Source of the DNA: Hydractinia symbiolongicarpus | Taxonomy: Eukaryota > Cnidaria > Hydrozoa > Anthoathecata > Hydractiniidae | Reading direction: 5' to 3' | Assembly (NCBI RefSeq): GCF_029227915.1 | Contig: NC_079888.1 | Span: forward strand, 20,316,001-20,380,000 | Length of the DNA: 64,000 bases | Shown: one piece after another, positions 47,400 through 62,270 of the stretch | Numbering within the stretch: position 1 is the first letter of the stretch | Layout: the number at the start of each line of letters is the position of its first letter | The notes under the pieces: generated by a model | What the model was told of the DNA's origin: nothing | Database searches by the model: none | What the model saw: only the letters and a program-made list of their open reading frames with translations | Made by a program: the position numbers and the translations under genes

Positions 47400-50300
47400 A
47401 ATGAAACGATTGACTGTGCGACTTAATTGAGCTAACTTTGGACTGTGACCTGATAAATGTGATAAATGAGACAATTGGACTCCAAGAAATAACATTCTTG
47501 TTAACTTGACGTGATTGCCGGAACTCAGCGATTACACTGGGCACTGTGGTAGCGCTTCATTTAAAAATTAAGATACAAAATGTCATTTTTTTATTGTGGG
47601 ACCAATCCTACCCGTTATCGCGCGCTAAAGAAATAGCGACAGTTTCAAGAACTACATTTCATTGTCTTTCTAACGGTGTCAGTCCGTTTGAGTTACAACG
47701 GTTGGGTCACATATTCGTACCAACATGTATTTAGCGATATTTATTTGATATTTCTATGTTGCATCGCTTTTAACAATGAAACGTTGACGGTGGGACTTAA
47801 TTGAACTAACTTTGGACTGTGACCTGATAAATGTGATAAATGAGACAATTGGACTCCAAGAAATAACATTCTTCCTAATTTGACGTGATTGCCGGAACTC
47901 AGCGATTACACTGGGCTCTGTGGTAGCGCTTCATTTAAGAATTAGGATAAAAAGTCATTTTTTTATTGTGGGACGAATCCTAGCCAATATCTCGCGCAGA
48001 AAAAATAGCGACAGTTTCAAAAACTACATTTCATTGACTTTCTAACGGCGTCAGTCCGTTTGAGTTACAACGGTTGGGCCAAATATTCGTACCAACATGT
48101 ATTTAGCGATATTTTTTTGATATTACTAGGTTGCATCGCTTTTAACAATGAAACGTTGACTGTGGGACTTAATTGAACTAACTTTGGACTGTGACCTGAT
48201 AAATGTGATAAATGAGACAATTGGACTCCAAGAAATAACATTCTTGTTAATTTGACGTGATTGCCGGAACTCAGCGATTACACTGGGCACTGTGGTAGCG
48301 CTTCATTTAAAAATTAAGCTAAAAAAAGTCATTTTTTCACTGTGGGACCTATCCCAGCCGTTAGCGTGCGTTGAAGAAAAGGCGACAGTTTTAAAAACTA
48401 CATTTCATTGACTTTCTAACGGTGTCAGTCCGTTTGAGTTACAACGATTGGGTCACATATTCGTTCCAACATGTATTTAGCGATATTTTTCTGATATTAC
48501 TAGGTTGCATCGCTTTTAACTATGAAACGATTGACTGTGGGATTTAATTGAGCTAACTTTGGACTGTCACCTGATAAATGTGATAAAGGAGACAATTGGA
48601 CTCTAAGAAAAAACATTTTTCTTAATTTCACGTGATTGCCGAAACTCAGCGATTGAACTGGGCTCTGTGGTAGCGCTTCATTTAAGAATTAAGATAAAAA
48701 GTCATTTTTTTATTGTGGGATCAATCCTAGCCATTATTGCGCGCTGAAGAAATAGCGACAGTTTCAAAAACTACATTTCATTGACTCTCTAACGGTGTCA
48801 GTCCGTTGGAGTTACAACGGTTGGGTCACATTTTCGTACCAACATGTATTTAGCGATATTTTTGTGATATTACTAGGTTGCATCGCTTTTAACAATGAAA
48901 CGTTGACTGTGGGACTTAATTGAACTAACTTTGGACTGTGACCTGATAAATGTGATAAATGAGACAATTGGACTCCAAGAAATAACATTCTTGTTAATTT
49001 GACGTGATTGCCGGAACTCAGCGATTACACTGGGCACTGTGGTAGCGCTTCATTTAACAATTAAGCTAAAAAAAGTCATTTTTTTACTGTGGGACCTATC
49101 CTAGCCGTTAGCGCGCGTTGAAGAAAAAGCGACAGTTTCAAAAACTACATTTCATCGACTTTCTAACGGTGTCAGTCCGTTTGTGCTACAACGGTTGGGT
49201 CACATATTCGTACCAACATGTATTTAGCGATATTTTTCTGATATTACTAGGTTGCATCGCTTTTAACAATGAAACGATTGACTGTGGGACTTAATTGAGC
49301 TAACTTTGGACTGTGACCTGATAAATGTGATAAATAAGACAATTGGACTCCAAGAAATAACATTCTTGTTAATTTGACGTTATTGCCGGAACTCAGCGAT
49401 TACACTGGGCACTGTGGTAGCGCTTCATTTAAAAATTAAGATACAAAATGTCATTTTTTTATTGTGGGACCAATCCTAGCCGTTATAACGCGCTAAAGAA
49501 ATAGGGACAGTTTCAAGAACTACATTTCATTGACTTTCTAACGGTGTCAGTCCGTTTGAGTTACAACGGTTGAATCACATATTCGTACCAACATGTATTT
49601 AGCGATATTTTTCTGATATTACTAGGTTGCATCGCTTTTAACTATGAAACGATTGACTGTGGGACTTAATTGAGCTAACTTTGGACTGTCACCTGATAAA
49701 TATGATAAGGGAGACAATTGGACTCCAAGAAAAAACATTCTTCTTAATTTTACATGATTGCCGAAACTCAGCGATTACACTGGGCTCTGTGGTAGCGCTT
49801 CATTTAAGAATTATGATACAAAATGTCATTTTTTTATTGTGGGACCAATCCTAGCCGTTATAACGCGCTAAAGAAATAGCGACAGTTTCAAGAACTACAT
49901 TTCATTGACTTTCTAACGGTGTCAGTCCGTTTGAGTTACAACGGTTGGGTCACATATTCGTACCAACATGTATTTAGCGATATTTTTCTGATATTACTAG
50001 GTTGCATCGCTTTTAACTATGAAACGATTGACTGTGGGACTTAATTGAGCTAACTTTGGACTGTCACCTGATAAATATGATAAGGGAGACAATTGGACTC
50101 CAAGAAAAAACATTCTTCTTAATTTTACATGATTGCCGAAACTCAGCGATTACACTGGGCTCTGTGGTAGCGCTTCATTTAAGAATTATGATAAAAAAAG
50201 TCATTTTTTTATTGTGGGACCAATCCTAGCCATTATCGCGCGCTGAAGAAATAGCAACCGTTTCAAAAACTACATTTTATTGACTTTCTAACCGTGTCAG

Positions 50301-53300
50301 TCTGTTTGAGTTTCAACGGTTGTGTCACATATTCGTACCAACATGTATTTAGCGATATTTTTTTGATATTACTAGGTTGCATCGCTTTTAACAATGAAAC
50401 GATTGACTGTGGGACTTAATTGAGCTAACTTTGGACTGTGACCTGATAAATGTGATAAATAAGACAATTGGACTCCAAGAAATAACATTCTTCTGAATTT
50501 GACGTGATTGCCGGAACTCAGCGATTACACTGGGCACTGTGGTAGCGCTTCATTTAAAAATTAAGCTAAAAAAAGTCATTTTTTTAGTGTGGGACCTATC
50601 GTAGCCGTTAGGGCGCGTTGAAGAAAAAGCGACAGTTTCAAAAACTATATTTCATTGACTTTCTAACGGTGTCAGTCCGTTTGAGTTACAACGGTTGGGT
50701 CACATATTCGTACCAACATGTATTTAGCGATATTTTTTTGATATTACTAGGTTGCATCGCTTTTAACAATGAAACGATTGACTGTGGGACTTAATTGAGC
50801 TAACTTTGGACTGTGACCTGATAAATGTGATAAATAAGACAATTGGACTCCAAGAAATAACATTCTTCTGAATTTGACGTGATTGCCGGAACTCAGCGAT
50901 TACACTGGGCACTGTGGTAGCGCTTCATTTAAAAATTAAGCTAAAAAAAGTCATTTTTTTTAGTGTGGGACCTATCCTAGCCGTTAGCGCGCGTTGAAGA
51001 AAAAGCGACAGTTTCAAAAACTACATTTCATTGACTTTCTAACGGTGTCAGTCCGTTTGAGTTACAACGATTGGGTCACACATTCGTTCCAACATGTGTT
51101 TAGCGATATTTTTCTGATATTACTAGGTTGCATCGCTTTTAACTATGAAACGATTGACTGTGGGACATAATTGAGCTAACTTTGGACTGTCACCTGATAA
51201 ATGTGATAAAGGAGACAATTGGACTCCAAGAAAAAACATTCTTCTTAATTTCACATGATTGCCGAAACTCAGCGATTACACTGGGTTCTGTAGTAGCGCT
51301 TCATTTAAGAATTATGATAAAAAAAGTCATTTTTTTATTGTGGGACCAATCCTAGCCGTTATCCTGCGCTGAGGAAATAGCGACAGTTTCAAAAACTACA
51401 TTTCATTGACTTTCAAACGGTGTCAGTCCGTTTGAATTTCAACGGTTGTGTCATATATTCGTACCAACATGTATTTAGCGATATTTTTTTGATATTACTA
51501 GGTTGCATCGCTTTCAACAATGAAGCGTTGACTGTGGGACTTATTTGAACTAACTTTGGACTGCGACCTGATAAATGTGATAAATGAGAAAATTGGACTC
51601 CAAGAAATAACATTCTTTTTAATTTGACGTGATTGCCGGAACTCAGCTATTACACTGGGCTCTGTGGTAGCGCTTCATTTAAGAATTAAGATAAAAAAGT
51701 CATTTTTTATTGCGGGACCAATCCTAGCCATTATCTCGCGCTGAAAAAATAGCGGCAGTTTCAAAAACTATATTTCATTGACTTTCTAACGGTGTCAGTC
51801 CGTTTGAGTTACAACGGTTGGGTCACATATTCGTACCAACATGTATTTAGCGATATTTTTCTGATATTACTAGGTTGCATCGCTTTTAACTATGAAACGA
51901 TTGACTGTGGGACTTAATTGAGCTAACTTTGGACTGTGACCTGATAAATGTGATAAATGAGACAATTGGACTCCAAGAAAAAACATTCTTGTTAATTTGA
52001 CGTTATTGCCGGAACTCAGCGATTACACTGGGCACTGTGGTAGCGTTTCATTTAAAAATTAAGATACAAAATGTCATTTTTTTATTGTGGGACCAATCCT
52101 AGCCGTTATAGCGCGCTAAAGAAATAGCTACAGTTTCAAGAACTACATTTCATTGACTTTCTAACGGTGTCAGTCCGTTTGAGTTACAACGGTTGGGTCA
52201 CATATTCGTACCAACATGTATTTAGCGATATTTTTCTGATATTACTAGGTTGCAACGCTTTTAACTATGAAACGATTGACTGTGGGACTTAATTGAGCTA
52301 ACTTTGGACTGTCACCTGATAAATATGATAAGGGAGACAATTGGACTCCAAGAAAAAACATTCTTCTTAATTTTACATGATTGCCGAAACTCAGCGATTA
52401 CACTGGGCTTTGTGGTAGCGCTTCATTTAAGAATTATGATAAAAAAAGTCATTTTTTTATTGTGGGACCAATCCTAGCCATTATCGCGCGCTGAGGAAAT
52501 AGCGACCGTTTCAAAAACTACATTTTATTGACTTTCTAACCGTGTCAGTCCGTTTGAGTTTCAACGGTTGTGTCACATATTCGTACCAACATGTATTTAG
52601 CGATATTTTTTTAATATTACTAGGTTGCATCGCTTTTAACAATGAAACGATTGACTGTGGGACTTAATTGAGCTAACTTTGGACTGTGACCTGATAAATG
52701 TGATAAATAAGACAATTGGACTCCAAGAAATAACATTCTTCTGAATTTGACGTGATTGCCGGAACTCAGCGATTACACTGGGCACTGTGGTAGCGCTTCA
52801 TTTAAAAATTAAGCTGAAAAAAGTCATTTTTTTACTGTGGGACCTATCCTAGCCGTTAGCGCGCGTTGAAGAAAAAGCGACAGTTTCAAAAACTACATTT
52901 CATTGACTTTCTAACGGTGTCAGTCCGTTTGAGTTACAACGATTGGGTCACACATTCGTTCCAACATGTGTTTAGCGATATTTTTCTGATATTACTAGGT
53001 TGCATCGCTTTTAACTATGAAACGATTGACTGTGGGACTTAATTGAGCCAGCTTTGGACTGTCACCTGATAAATGTGATAAAGGAGACAATTGGACTCCA
53101 AGAAAAAACATTCTTCTTAATTTCACATGATTGCCGAAACTCAGCGATTACACTGGGCTCTGTGGTAGCGCTTTATTTAGAAATTATGATAAAAAAAGTC
53201 ATTTTTTTATTGTGGGACCAATCCTAGCCATTATCGCGCGCTGAGGAAATAGCGACAGTTTCCAAAACTGCATTTCATTGACTTTCTAACGGTTTCAGTC

Positions 53301-56300
53301 CGTTTGAGTTACAACGGTTGTGTCACATATTCGTACCAACATGTATTTAGCGATATTTATTTGATATTACTAGGTTGCATCGCTTTTAACAATGAAACGT
53401 TGACTGTGGGACTTAATTGAACTAACTTTGGACTGTGACCTGATAAATGTGATAAATGAGACAATTGGACTCCAAGAAATAACATTCTTCTTAATTTGAC
53501 GTGATTGCCGAAACTCAGCGATTACACTGGGCTCTGTGGTAGCGCTTCATTTAAGAATTAAGATAAAAAGTCATTTTTTTATTGTAAGACCAATCCTCGC
53601 CAATATCTCGCGCAGATAAAATAGCCACAGTTTCAAAAACTACATTTCATTGACTTTCTAACGGTGTCAGTCCGTTTGAGTTACAACGATTGGGTCACAT
53701 ATTCGTTCCAACATGTATTTAGCGATATTTATTTGATATTACTAGGTTGCATCGCTTTTAACAATGAAACGTTGACTGTGGGACTTAATTGAACTAACTT
53801 TGTACTGTAACCTGATAAATGTGATAAAGGAGACAATTGGACTCCAAGAAAAAACATTCTTCTTAATTTCACATGATTGCCGAAACTCAGCGATTACACT
53901 GGGCTCTGTAGTAGCGCTTTATTTAGAAATTATGATAAAAAAAGTCATTTTTTTATTGTGGGACCAATCCTAGCCATTATCGCGCGCTGAGGAAATAGAG
54001 ACAGTTTCCAAAAATGCATTTCATTGACTTTCTAACGGTTTCAGTCCGTTCGAGTTACAACGGTTGTGTCACATATTCGTACCAACATGTATTTAGCGAT
54101 ATTTTTTTGATATTACTAGGTTGCATCGCTTTTAACAATGAAACGTTGACTGTGGGACTTAATTGAACTAACTTTGGACTGTGACCTGATAAATGTGATA
54201 AATGAGACAATTGGACTCCAAGAAATAACATTCTTCTTAATTTGACGTGATTGCCGGAACTCAGCGAGTACACTGGGCTCTGTGGTAGCGCTTCATTTAA
54301 GAATTAAGATAAAAAGTTATTTTTTTATTGTGGGACCAATCCTAGCCATTATCGCGCGCTGAGGAAATAGCGACAGTTTCCAAAACTGCATTTCATTGAC
54401 TTTCTAACGGTTTCAGTCCGTTTGTGTTACAACAGTTGGGTCACATATTCGTACCAACATGTATTTAGCGATATTTTTCTGATATTACTAGGTTGCATCG
54501 CTTTTAGCAATGGAACGTTGACTGTGAGACTTAATTGAGCTATCTTTGGACTGTCACCTGATAAATGTGATAAAAGAGACAATTGGACTCCAAGAAAAAA
54601 CATTCTTCTTAATTTGACATGATTGCCGAAACTCAGCGATTACACTGGGCTCTGTGGTAGCGCTTCAATTAAGAATTAAAATAAAAAAGTCATTTTTTTA
54701 TTGCGGGACCAATCCTAGCCATTATCTCGCGCTGAAAAAATAGCGGCAGTTTCAAAAACTACATTTCATTGACTTTCTAACGGTGTCAGTCCGTTTGAGT
54801 TACAACGGTTGGGTCACATATTCGTACCAACATGTATTTAGCGATATTTTTCTGATATTACTAGGTTGCATCGCTTTTAACAATGAAACGATTGACTGTG
54901 CGACTTAATTGAGCTAACTTTGGACTGTGACCTGATAAATGTGATAAATGAGACAATTGGACTCCAAGAAATAACATTCTTGTTAACTTGACGTGATTGC
55001 CGGAACTCAGCGATTACACTGGGCACTGTGGTAGCGCTTCATTTAAAAATTAAGATACAAAATGTCATTTTTTTTTTGTGGGACCATTCCTAGCCGTTAT
55101 CGCGCGCTAAAGAAATAGCGACAGTTTCAAGAACTACATTTCATTGACTTTCTAACGGTGTCAGTCCGTTTGAGTTACAACGGTTGGGTCACATATTCGT
55201 ACCAACATGTATTTAGCGATATTTTTCTGATATTACTAGGTTGCATCGCTTTTAATAATGAAACGTTGTCTGTGGGACTTAATTGAACTAACTTTGGACT
55301 GTGACCTGATAAATGTGATAAAAGAGACAATTGAACTACAAGAAAAAACATTCTTCTTAATTTCACATGATTGCCGAAACTCAGCGATTACACTGGGCTC
55401 TGTGGTAGCGCTTCATTTAAGAATTATGATAAAAAAAGTCATTTTTTTATTGTGGTACCAATCCTAGCCATTATCGCGCGCTGAGGAAATAGCAACAGTT
55501 TCAAAAACTACATTTCATTGACTTTCTAACGGTGTCAGTCCGTTTGAGTTTCAACAGTTATGTCACATATTCGTACCAACATGTATTTAGCGATATTTTT
55601 TTGATATTACTAGGTTGCATCGCATTTAACAATGAAACGTTGACTGTGGGACTTAATTGAACTAACTTTGGACTGTGGTCTGATAAATGTGATAAATGAG
55701 ACAATTGGACTCCAAGAAATAACATTTTTCTTAATTTGACGTGATTGCGGAATTCAGCGATTACACTGGGCTCTGTGGTAGCGCTTCAATTAAGAATTAA
55801 GATACAAAAGTCATATTTTATTGCGGGACCAATCCTAGCCATTATCTCGCGCTGAAGAAATAGCGGCAGTTTCAAAAACTACATTTCATTGACTTTCTAA
55901 AGGTGTCAGTCCGTTTGAGTTACAACGGTTGGGTCACATATTCGTATCAACATGTATTTAGCGATATTTTTCTGATATTACTAGGTTGCGTCGCTTTTAA
56001 CAATGAAACGATTGACTGTGCGACTTAATTGAGCTAACTTTGGACTGTGACCTGATAAATGTGATAAATGAGACAATTGGACTCCAGGAAATAACATTCT
56101 TGTTAACTTGACGTGATTGCCGGAACTCAGCGATTACACTGGGCACTGTGGTAGCGCTTCATTTAAAAATTAAGATACAAAATGTCATTTTTTTATTGTG
56201 GGACCAATCCTAGCCGTTATCGCGCGCTAAAGAAATAGCGACAGTTTCAAGAACTACATTTCATTGTCTTTCTAACGGGGTCAGTCCGTTTGAGTTACAA

Positions 56301-56811
56301 CGGTTGGGTCACATATTCGTACCAACATGTATTTAGCGATATTTTTCTGATATTACTAGGTTGCATCGCTTTTAACTATGAAACGATTGACTGTGGGACT
56401 TAATTGAGCTAACTTTGAACTGTCACCTGATTAATGTGATAAGGGAGACAATTGGACTCCAAGAAAAAACATTCTTCTTAATTTTACATGATTGCCGAAA
56501 CTCAGCGATTACACTGGGTTCTGTGGTAGCGCTTCATTTAAGAATTATGATAACAAAATGTCATTTTTTTATTGTGGGACCAATCCTAGCCGTTATCGCG
56601 CGCTAAAGAAATAGCGACAGTTTCAAGAACTACATTTCATTGTCTTTCTAACGGTGTCAGTCCGTTTGAGTTACAACGGTTGGGTCACATATTCGTACCA
56701 ACATGTATTTAGCGATATTTTTCTGATATTACTAGGTTGCATCGCTTTTAACTATGAAACGATTGACTGTGGGACTTAATTGAGCTAACATTGAACTGTC
56801 ACCTGATTAAT
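47400..56811 (+). repeat. Macro higher-order unit, second copy (about 9.4 kb)
   Basis: This copy is collinear with the first but longer. It has four additional monomers at about 50.39-51.89 kb and one additional monomer at about 54.01-54.38 kb. The extra four include two adjacent near-identical monomers with CTTCTGAATTTG and GTGTGGGACC (50.4-51.1 kb). Differences from the first copy are few by eye outside these insertions. No gene is present. Confidence 0.87.
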
Positions 56812-58040
56812 GTGATAAGGGAGACAATTGGACTCCAAGAAAAAACATTCTCCTTAATTTTACATGATTGCCGAAACTCAGCGATTACACTGGGTTCTGT
56901 GGTAGCGCTTCATTTAAGAATTATGATAACAAAAGTCATTTTTTTATTGTGGGACCAATCCTAGCCATTATCGCGCGCTGAGGAAACAGCGACCGTTTCA
57001 AAAACTACATTTTATTGACTTTCTAACGGTGTCAGTCCGTTTGAGTTTCAACGGTTGTGTCACATATTCGTACCAACATGTATTTAGCGATATTTTTTTG
57101 ATATTACTAGGTTGCATCGCTTTTAACAATGAAACGATTGACTGTGGGACTTAATTGAGCTAACTTTGGCTGTGACCTGATAAATGTGATAAATAAGACA
57201 ATTGGACTCCAAGAAAAAACATTCTTCTGAATTTGACGTGATTGCCGGAACTCAGCGATTACACTGGGCACTGTGGTAGCCCTTCATTTAAAAATTAAGC
57301 TAAAAAAAGTCATTTTTTATTGTGGGACCAATCCTAGCCATTATCGCGCGCTGAGGAAATAGCGACAGTTTCCAAAACTACATTTCATTGACTTTCTAAC
57401 GGTTTCAGTCCGTTTGAGTTACAATGGTTGTGTCACATATTCGTACCAACATGTATTTAGCGATATTTATTTGATATTTCTATGTTGCATCGCTTTTAAC
57501 AATGAAACGTTGACTGTGGGACTTAATTGAACTAACTTTGGACTGTGACCTGATAAATGTGATAAATGAGACAATTGGACTCCAAGAAATAACATTCTTC
57601 CTAATTTGACGTGATTGCCGGAACTCAGCGATTACACTGGGCTCTGTGGTAGCGCTTCATTTAAGAATTAAGATAAAAAGTCATTTTTTTATTGTGGGAC
57701 CAATCCTAGCCAATATCTCGCGCAGAAAAAATAGCGACAGTTTCGAAAACTACATTTCATTGACTTTCTAACGGCGTCAGTCCGTTTGAGTTACAACGGT
57801 TGGGCCAAATATTCGTACCAACATGTATTTAGCGATATTTTTTTGATATTACTAGGTTGCATCGCTTTTAACAATGAAACGTTGACTGTGGGACTTAATT
57901 GAACTAACTTTGGACTGTGACCTGATAAATGTGATAAATGAGACAATTGGACTCCAAGAAATAACATTCTTGTTAATTTGACGTGATTGCCGGAACTCCG
58001 CGATTACACTGGGCACTGTGGTAGCGCTTCATTTAAAAAT
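56812..58040 (+). repeat. Satellite tract with the start of a third macro-unit copy
   Basis: TTTGATATTTCTATGTTGC reappears at about 57.47 kb, 9727 bp after its second occurrence, followed by the same order of monomers (the TCGCGCAGA monomer, the GGGCCAAATATTCG monomer, then the TTTTCACTGTGG monomer). The order then passes into a locally amplified 4-monomer unit. Confidence 0.82.
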
Positions 58041-61000
58041 TAAGCTAAAAAAAGTCATTTTTTCACTGTGGGACCTAATCCAGCCGTTAGCGTGCGTTGA
58101 AGAAAAAGCGACAGTTTTAAAAACTACATTTCATTGAATTTCTAAGGGTGTCAGTCCGTTTGAGTTACAACGATTGGGTCACATATTCGTTCCAACATGT
58201 ATTTAGCGATATTTTTCTGATATTACTAGGTTGCATCGCTTTTAACTATGAAACGATTGACTGTGGGATTTAATTGAGCTAACTTTGGACTGTCACCTGA
58301 TAAATGTGATAAAGGAGACAATTGGACTCTAAGAAAAAACATTCTTCTTAATTTCACGTGATTGCCGAAACTCAGCGATTGCACTGGGCTCTGTGGTAGC
58401 GCTTCATTTAGAAATTATGATAAAAAAAGTCATTTTTTTATTGTGGGATCAACCCTAGCCATTATTGCGCGCTGAGGAAATAGCAACAGTTTCAAAAACT
58501 ACATTTCATTGACTTTCTAACGGTGTCAGTCCGTTTGAGTTACAACGGTTGGGTCACATATTCGTACCAACATGTATTTAGCGATATTTTTTTGATATTA
58601 CTAGGTTGCATCGCTTTTAACAATGAAACGTTGACTGTGGGACTTAATTGAACTAACTTTGGACTGTAACCTGATAAATGTGATAAATGAGACAATTGGA
58701 TTCCACGAAATAACATTCTTCTTAATTTGACGTGATTGCCGGAACTCAGCGATTACACTGGGCTCTGTGGTAGCGCTTCATTTAGAAATTATGATAAAAA
58801 AAGTCATTTTTTTATTGTGGGACCAATCCTAACCATTATCGCGCGCTGAGGAAATAGCGACAGTTTCAAAAACTACATTTCATTGACTTTCTAACGGTGT
58901 CAGTCCGTTTGAGTTACAACGGTTGGGTCACATATTCGTACCAACATGTATTTAGCGATATTTTTTTGATATTACTAGGTTGCATCGCTTTTAACAGTGA
59001 AACGTTGACTGTAGGACTTAATGGAACTAACTTTGGACTGTAACCTGATAAATGTGATAAATGAGACAATTGGACTCCAAGAAATAACATTCTTCTTAAT
59101 TTGACGTGATTGCCGGAACTCAGCGATTACACTGGGCTCTGTGGTAGCGCTTCATTTAAGAATTAAGATAAAAAGTCATTTTTTTATTGTGGGACCAATC
59201 CTAGCCAATATCTCGCGCTGAAGAAATAGCGACAGTTTCAAAAACTACATTTCATTGACTTTCTAACGGTGTCAGTCCGTTGGAGTTACAACGGTTGGGT
59301 CACATATTCGTACCAACATGTATTTAGCGATATTTTTTTGATATTACTAGGTTGCATCGCTTTTAACAGTGAAACGTTGACTGTAGGACTTAATGGAACT
59401 AACTTTGGACTGTAACCTGATAAATGTAATAAATGAGACAATTGGACTCCAAGAAATAACATTCTTGTTAATTTGACGTGATTGCCGGAACTCAGCGATT
59501 ACACTGGGCTCTGTGGTAGCGCTTCATTTAGAAATTAAGCTAAAAAAAGTCATTTTTTCACTGTGGGACCTATCCCAGCCGTTAGCGTGCGTTGAAGAAA
59601 AAGCGACAGTTTTAAAAACTACATTTCATTGAATTTCTAAGGGTGTCAGTCCGTTTGAGTTACAACGATTGGGTCACATATTCGTTCCAACATGTATTTA
59701 GCGATATTTTTCTGATATTACTAGGTTGCATCGCTTTTAACTATGAAACGATTGACTGTGGGATTTAATTGAGCTAACTTTGGACTGTCACCTGATAAAT
59801 GTGATAAAGGAGACAATTGGACTCTAAGAAAAAACATTCTTCTTAATTTCACGTGATTGCCGAAACTCAGCGATTGCACTGGGCTCTGTGGTAGCGCTTC
59901 ATTTAGAAATTATGATAAAAAAAGTCATTTTTTTATTGTGGGATCAACCCTAGCCATTATTGCGCGCTGAGGAAATAGCAACAGTTTCAAAAACTACATT
60001 TCATTGACTTTCTAACGGTGTCAGTCCGTTTGAGTTACAACGGTTGGGTCACATATTCGTACCAACATGTATTTAGCGATATTTTTTTGATATTACTAGG
60101 TTGCATCGCTTTTAACAATGAAACGTTGACTGTGGGACTTAATTGAACTAACTTTGGACTGTAACCTGATAAATGTGATAAATGAGACAATTGGATTCCA
60201 AGAAATAACATTCTTCTTAATTTGACGTGATTGCCGGAACTCAGCGATTACACTGGGCTCTGTGGTAGCGCTTCATTTAGAAATTATGATAAAAAAAAGT
60301 CATTTTTTTATTGTGGGACCAATCCTAACCATTATCGCGCGCTGAGGAAATAGCGACAGTTTCAAAAACTACATTTCATTGACTTTCTAACGGTGTCAGT
60401 CCGTTTGAGTTACAACGGTTGGGTCACATATTCGTACCAACATGTATTTAGCGATATTTTTTTGATATTACTAGGTTGCATCGCTTTTAACAGTGAAACG
60501 TTGACTGTAGGACTTAATGGAACTAACTTTGGACTGTAACCTGATAAATGTGATAAATGAGACAATTGGACTCCAAGAAATAACATTCTTCTTAATTTGA
60601 CGTGATTGCCGGAACTCAGCGATTACACTGGGCTCTGTGGTAGCGCTTCATTTAAGAATTAAGATAAAAAGTCATTTTTTTATTGTGGGACCAATCCTAG
60701 CCAATATCTCGCGCTGAAGAAATAGCGACAGTTTCAAAAACTACATTTCATTGACTTTCTAACGGTGTCAGTCCGTTGGAGTTACAACGGTTGGGTCACA
60801 TATTCGTACCAACATGTATTTAGCGATATTTTTTTGATATTACTAGGTTGCATCGCTTTTAACAGTGAAACGTTGACTGTAGGACTTAATGGAACTAACT
60901 TTGGACTGTAACCTGATAAATGTAATAAATGAGACAATTGGACTCCAAGAAATAACATTCTTGTTAATTTGACGTGATTGCCGGAACTCAGCGATTACAC

Positions 61001-62270
61001 TGGGCTCTGTGGTAGCGCTTCATTTAGAAATTAAGCTAAAAAAAGTCATTTTTTCACTGTGGGACCTATCCCAGCCGTTAGCGTGCGTTGAAGAAAAAGC
61101 GACAGTTTTAAAAACTACATTTCATTGAATTTCTAAGGGTGTCAGTCCGTTTGAGTTACAACGATTGGGTCACATATTCGTTCCAACATGTATTTAGCGA
61201 TATTTTTCTGATATTACTAGGTTGCATCGCTTTTAACTATGAAACGATTGACTGTGGGATTTAATTGAGCTAACTTTGGACTGTCACCTGATAAATGTGA
61301 TAAAGGAGACAATTGGACTCTAAGAAAAAACATTCTTCTTAATTTCACGTGATTGCCGAAACTCAGCGATTGAACTGGGCTCTGTGGTAGCGCTTCATTT
61401 AGAAATTATGATAAAAAAAGTCATTTTTTTATTGTGGGATCAACCCTAGCCATTATTGCGCGCTGAGGAAATAGCAACAGTTTCAAAAACTACATTTCAT
61501 TGACTTTCTAACGGTGTCAGTCCGTTTGAGTTACAACGGTTGGGTCACATATTCGTACCAACATGTATTTAGCGATATTTTTTTGATATTACTAGGTTGC
61601 ATCGCTTTTAACAATGAAACGTTGACTGTGGGACTTAATTGAACTAACTTTGGACTGTAACCTGATAAATGTGATAAATGAGACAATTGGATTCCAAGAA
61701 ATAACATTCTTCTTAATTTGACGTGATTGCCGGAACTCAGCGATTACACTGGGCTCTGTGGTAGCGCTTCATTTAGAAATTATGATAAAAAAAGTCATTT
61801 TTTTATTGTGGGACCAATCCTAACCATTATCGCGCGCTGAGGAAATAGCGACAGTTTCAAAAACTACATTTCATTGACTTTCTAACGGTGTCAGTCCGTT
61901 TGAGTTACAACGGTTGGGTCACATATTCGTACCAACATGTATTTAGCGATATTTTTTTGATATTACTAGGTTGCATCGCTTTTAACAGTGAAACGTTGAC
62001 TGTAGGACTTAATGGAACTAACTTTGGACTGTAACCTGATAAATGTGATAAATGAGACAATTGGACTCCAAGAAATAACATTCTTCTTAATTTGACGTGA
62101 TTGCCGGAACTCAGCGATTACACTGGGCTCTGTGGTAGCACTTCATTTAAGAATTAAGATAAAAAGTCATTTTTTTATTGTGGGACCAATCCTAGCCAAT
62201 ATCTCGCGCTGAAGAAATAGCGACAATTTCAAAAACTACATTTCATTGACTTTCTAACGGTGTCAGTCCG
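58040..62270 (+). repeat. 4-monomer higher-order repeat, about 1495 bp, nearly three copies
   Basis: TTTCACTGTGGGACC occurs at 58061, 59557 and 61052 and GGATCAACCC at 58446, 59941 and 61437, a period of 1495-1496 bp. Shared variants include GAATTTCTAAGGG, TGTAGGACTTAATGG, CCGTTGGAGTTAC and CCTAACCATTATCG. Copies are almost identical by eye, so the amplification is recent. No gene is present. Confidence 0.92.
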
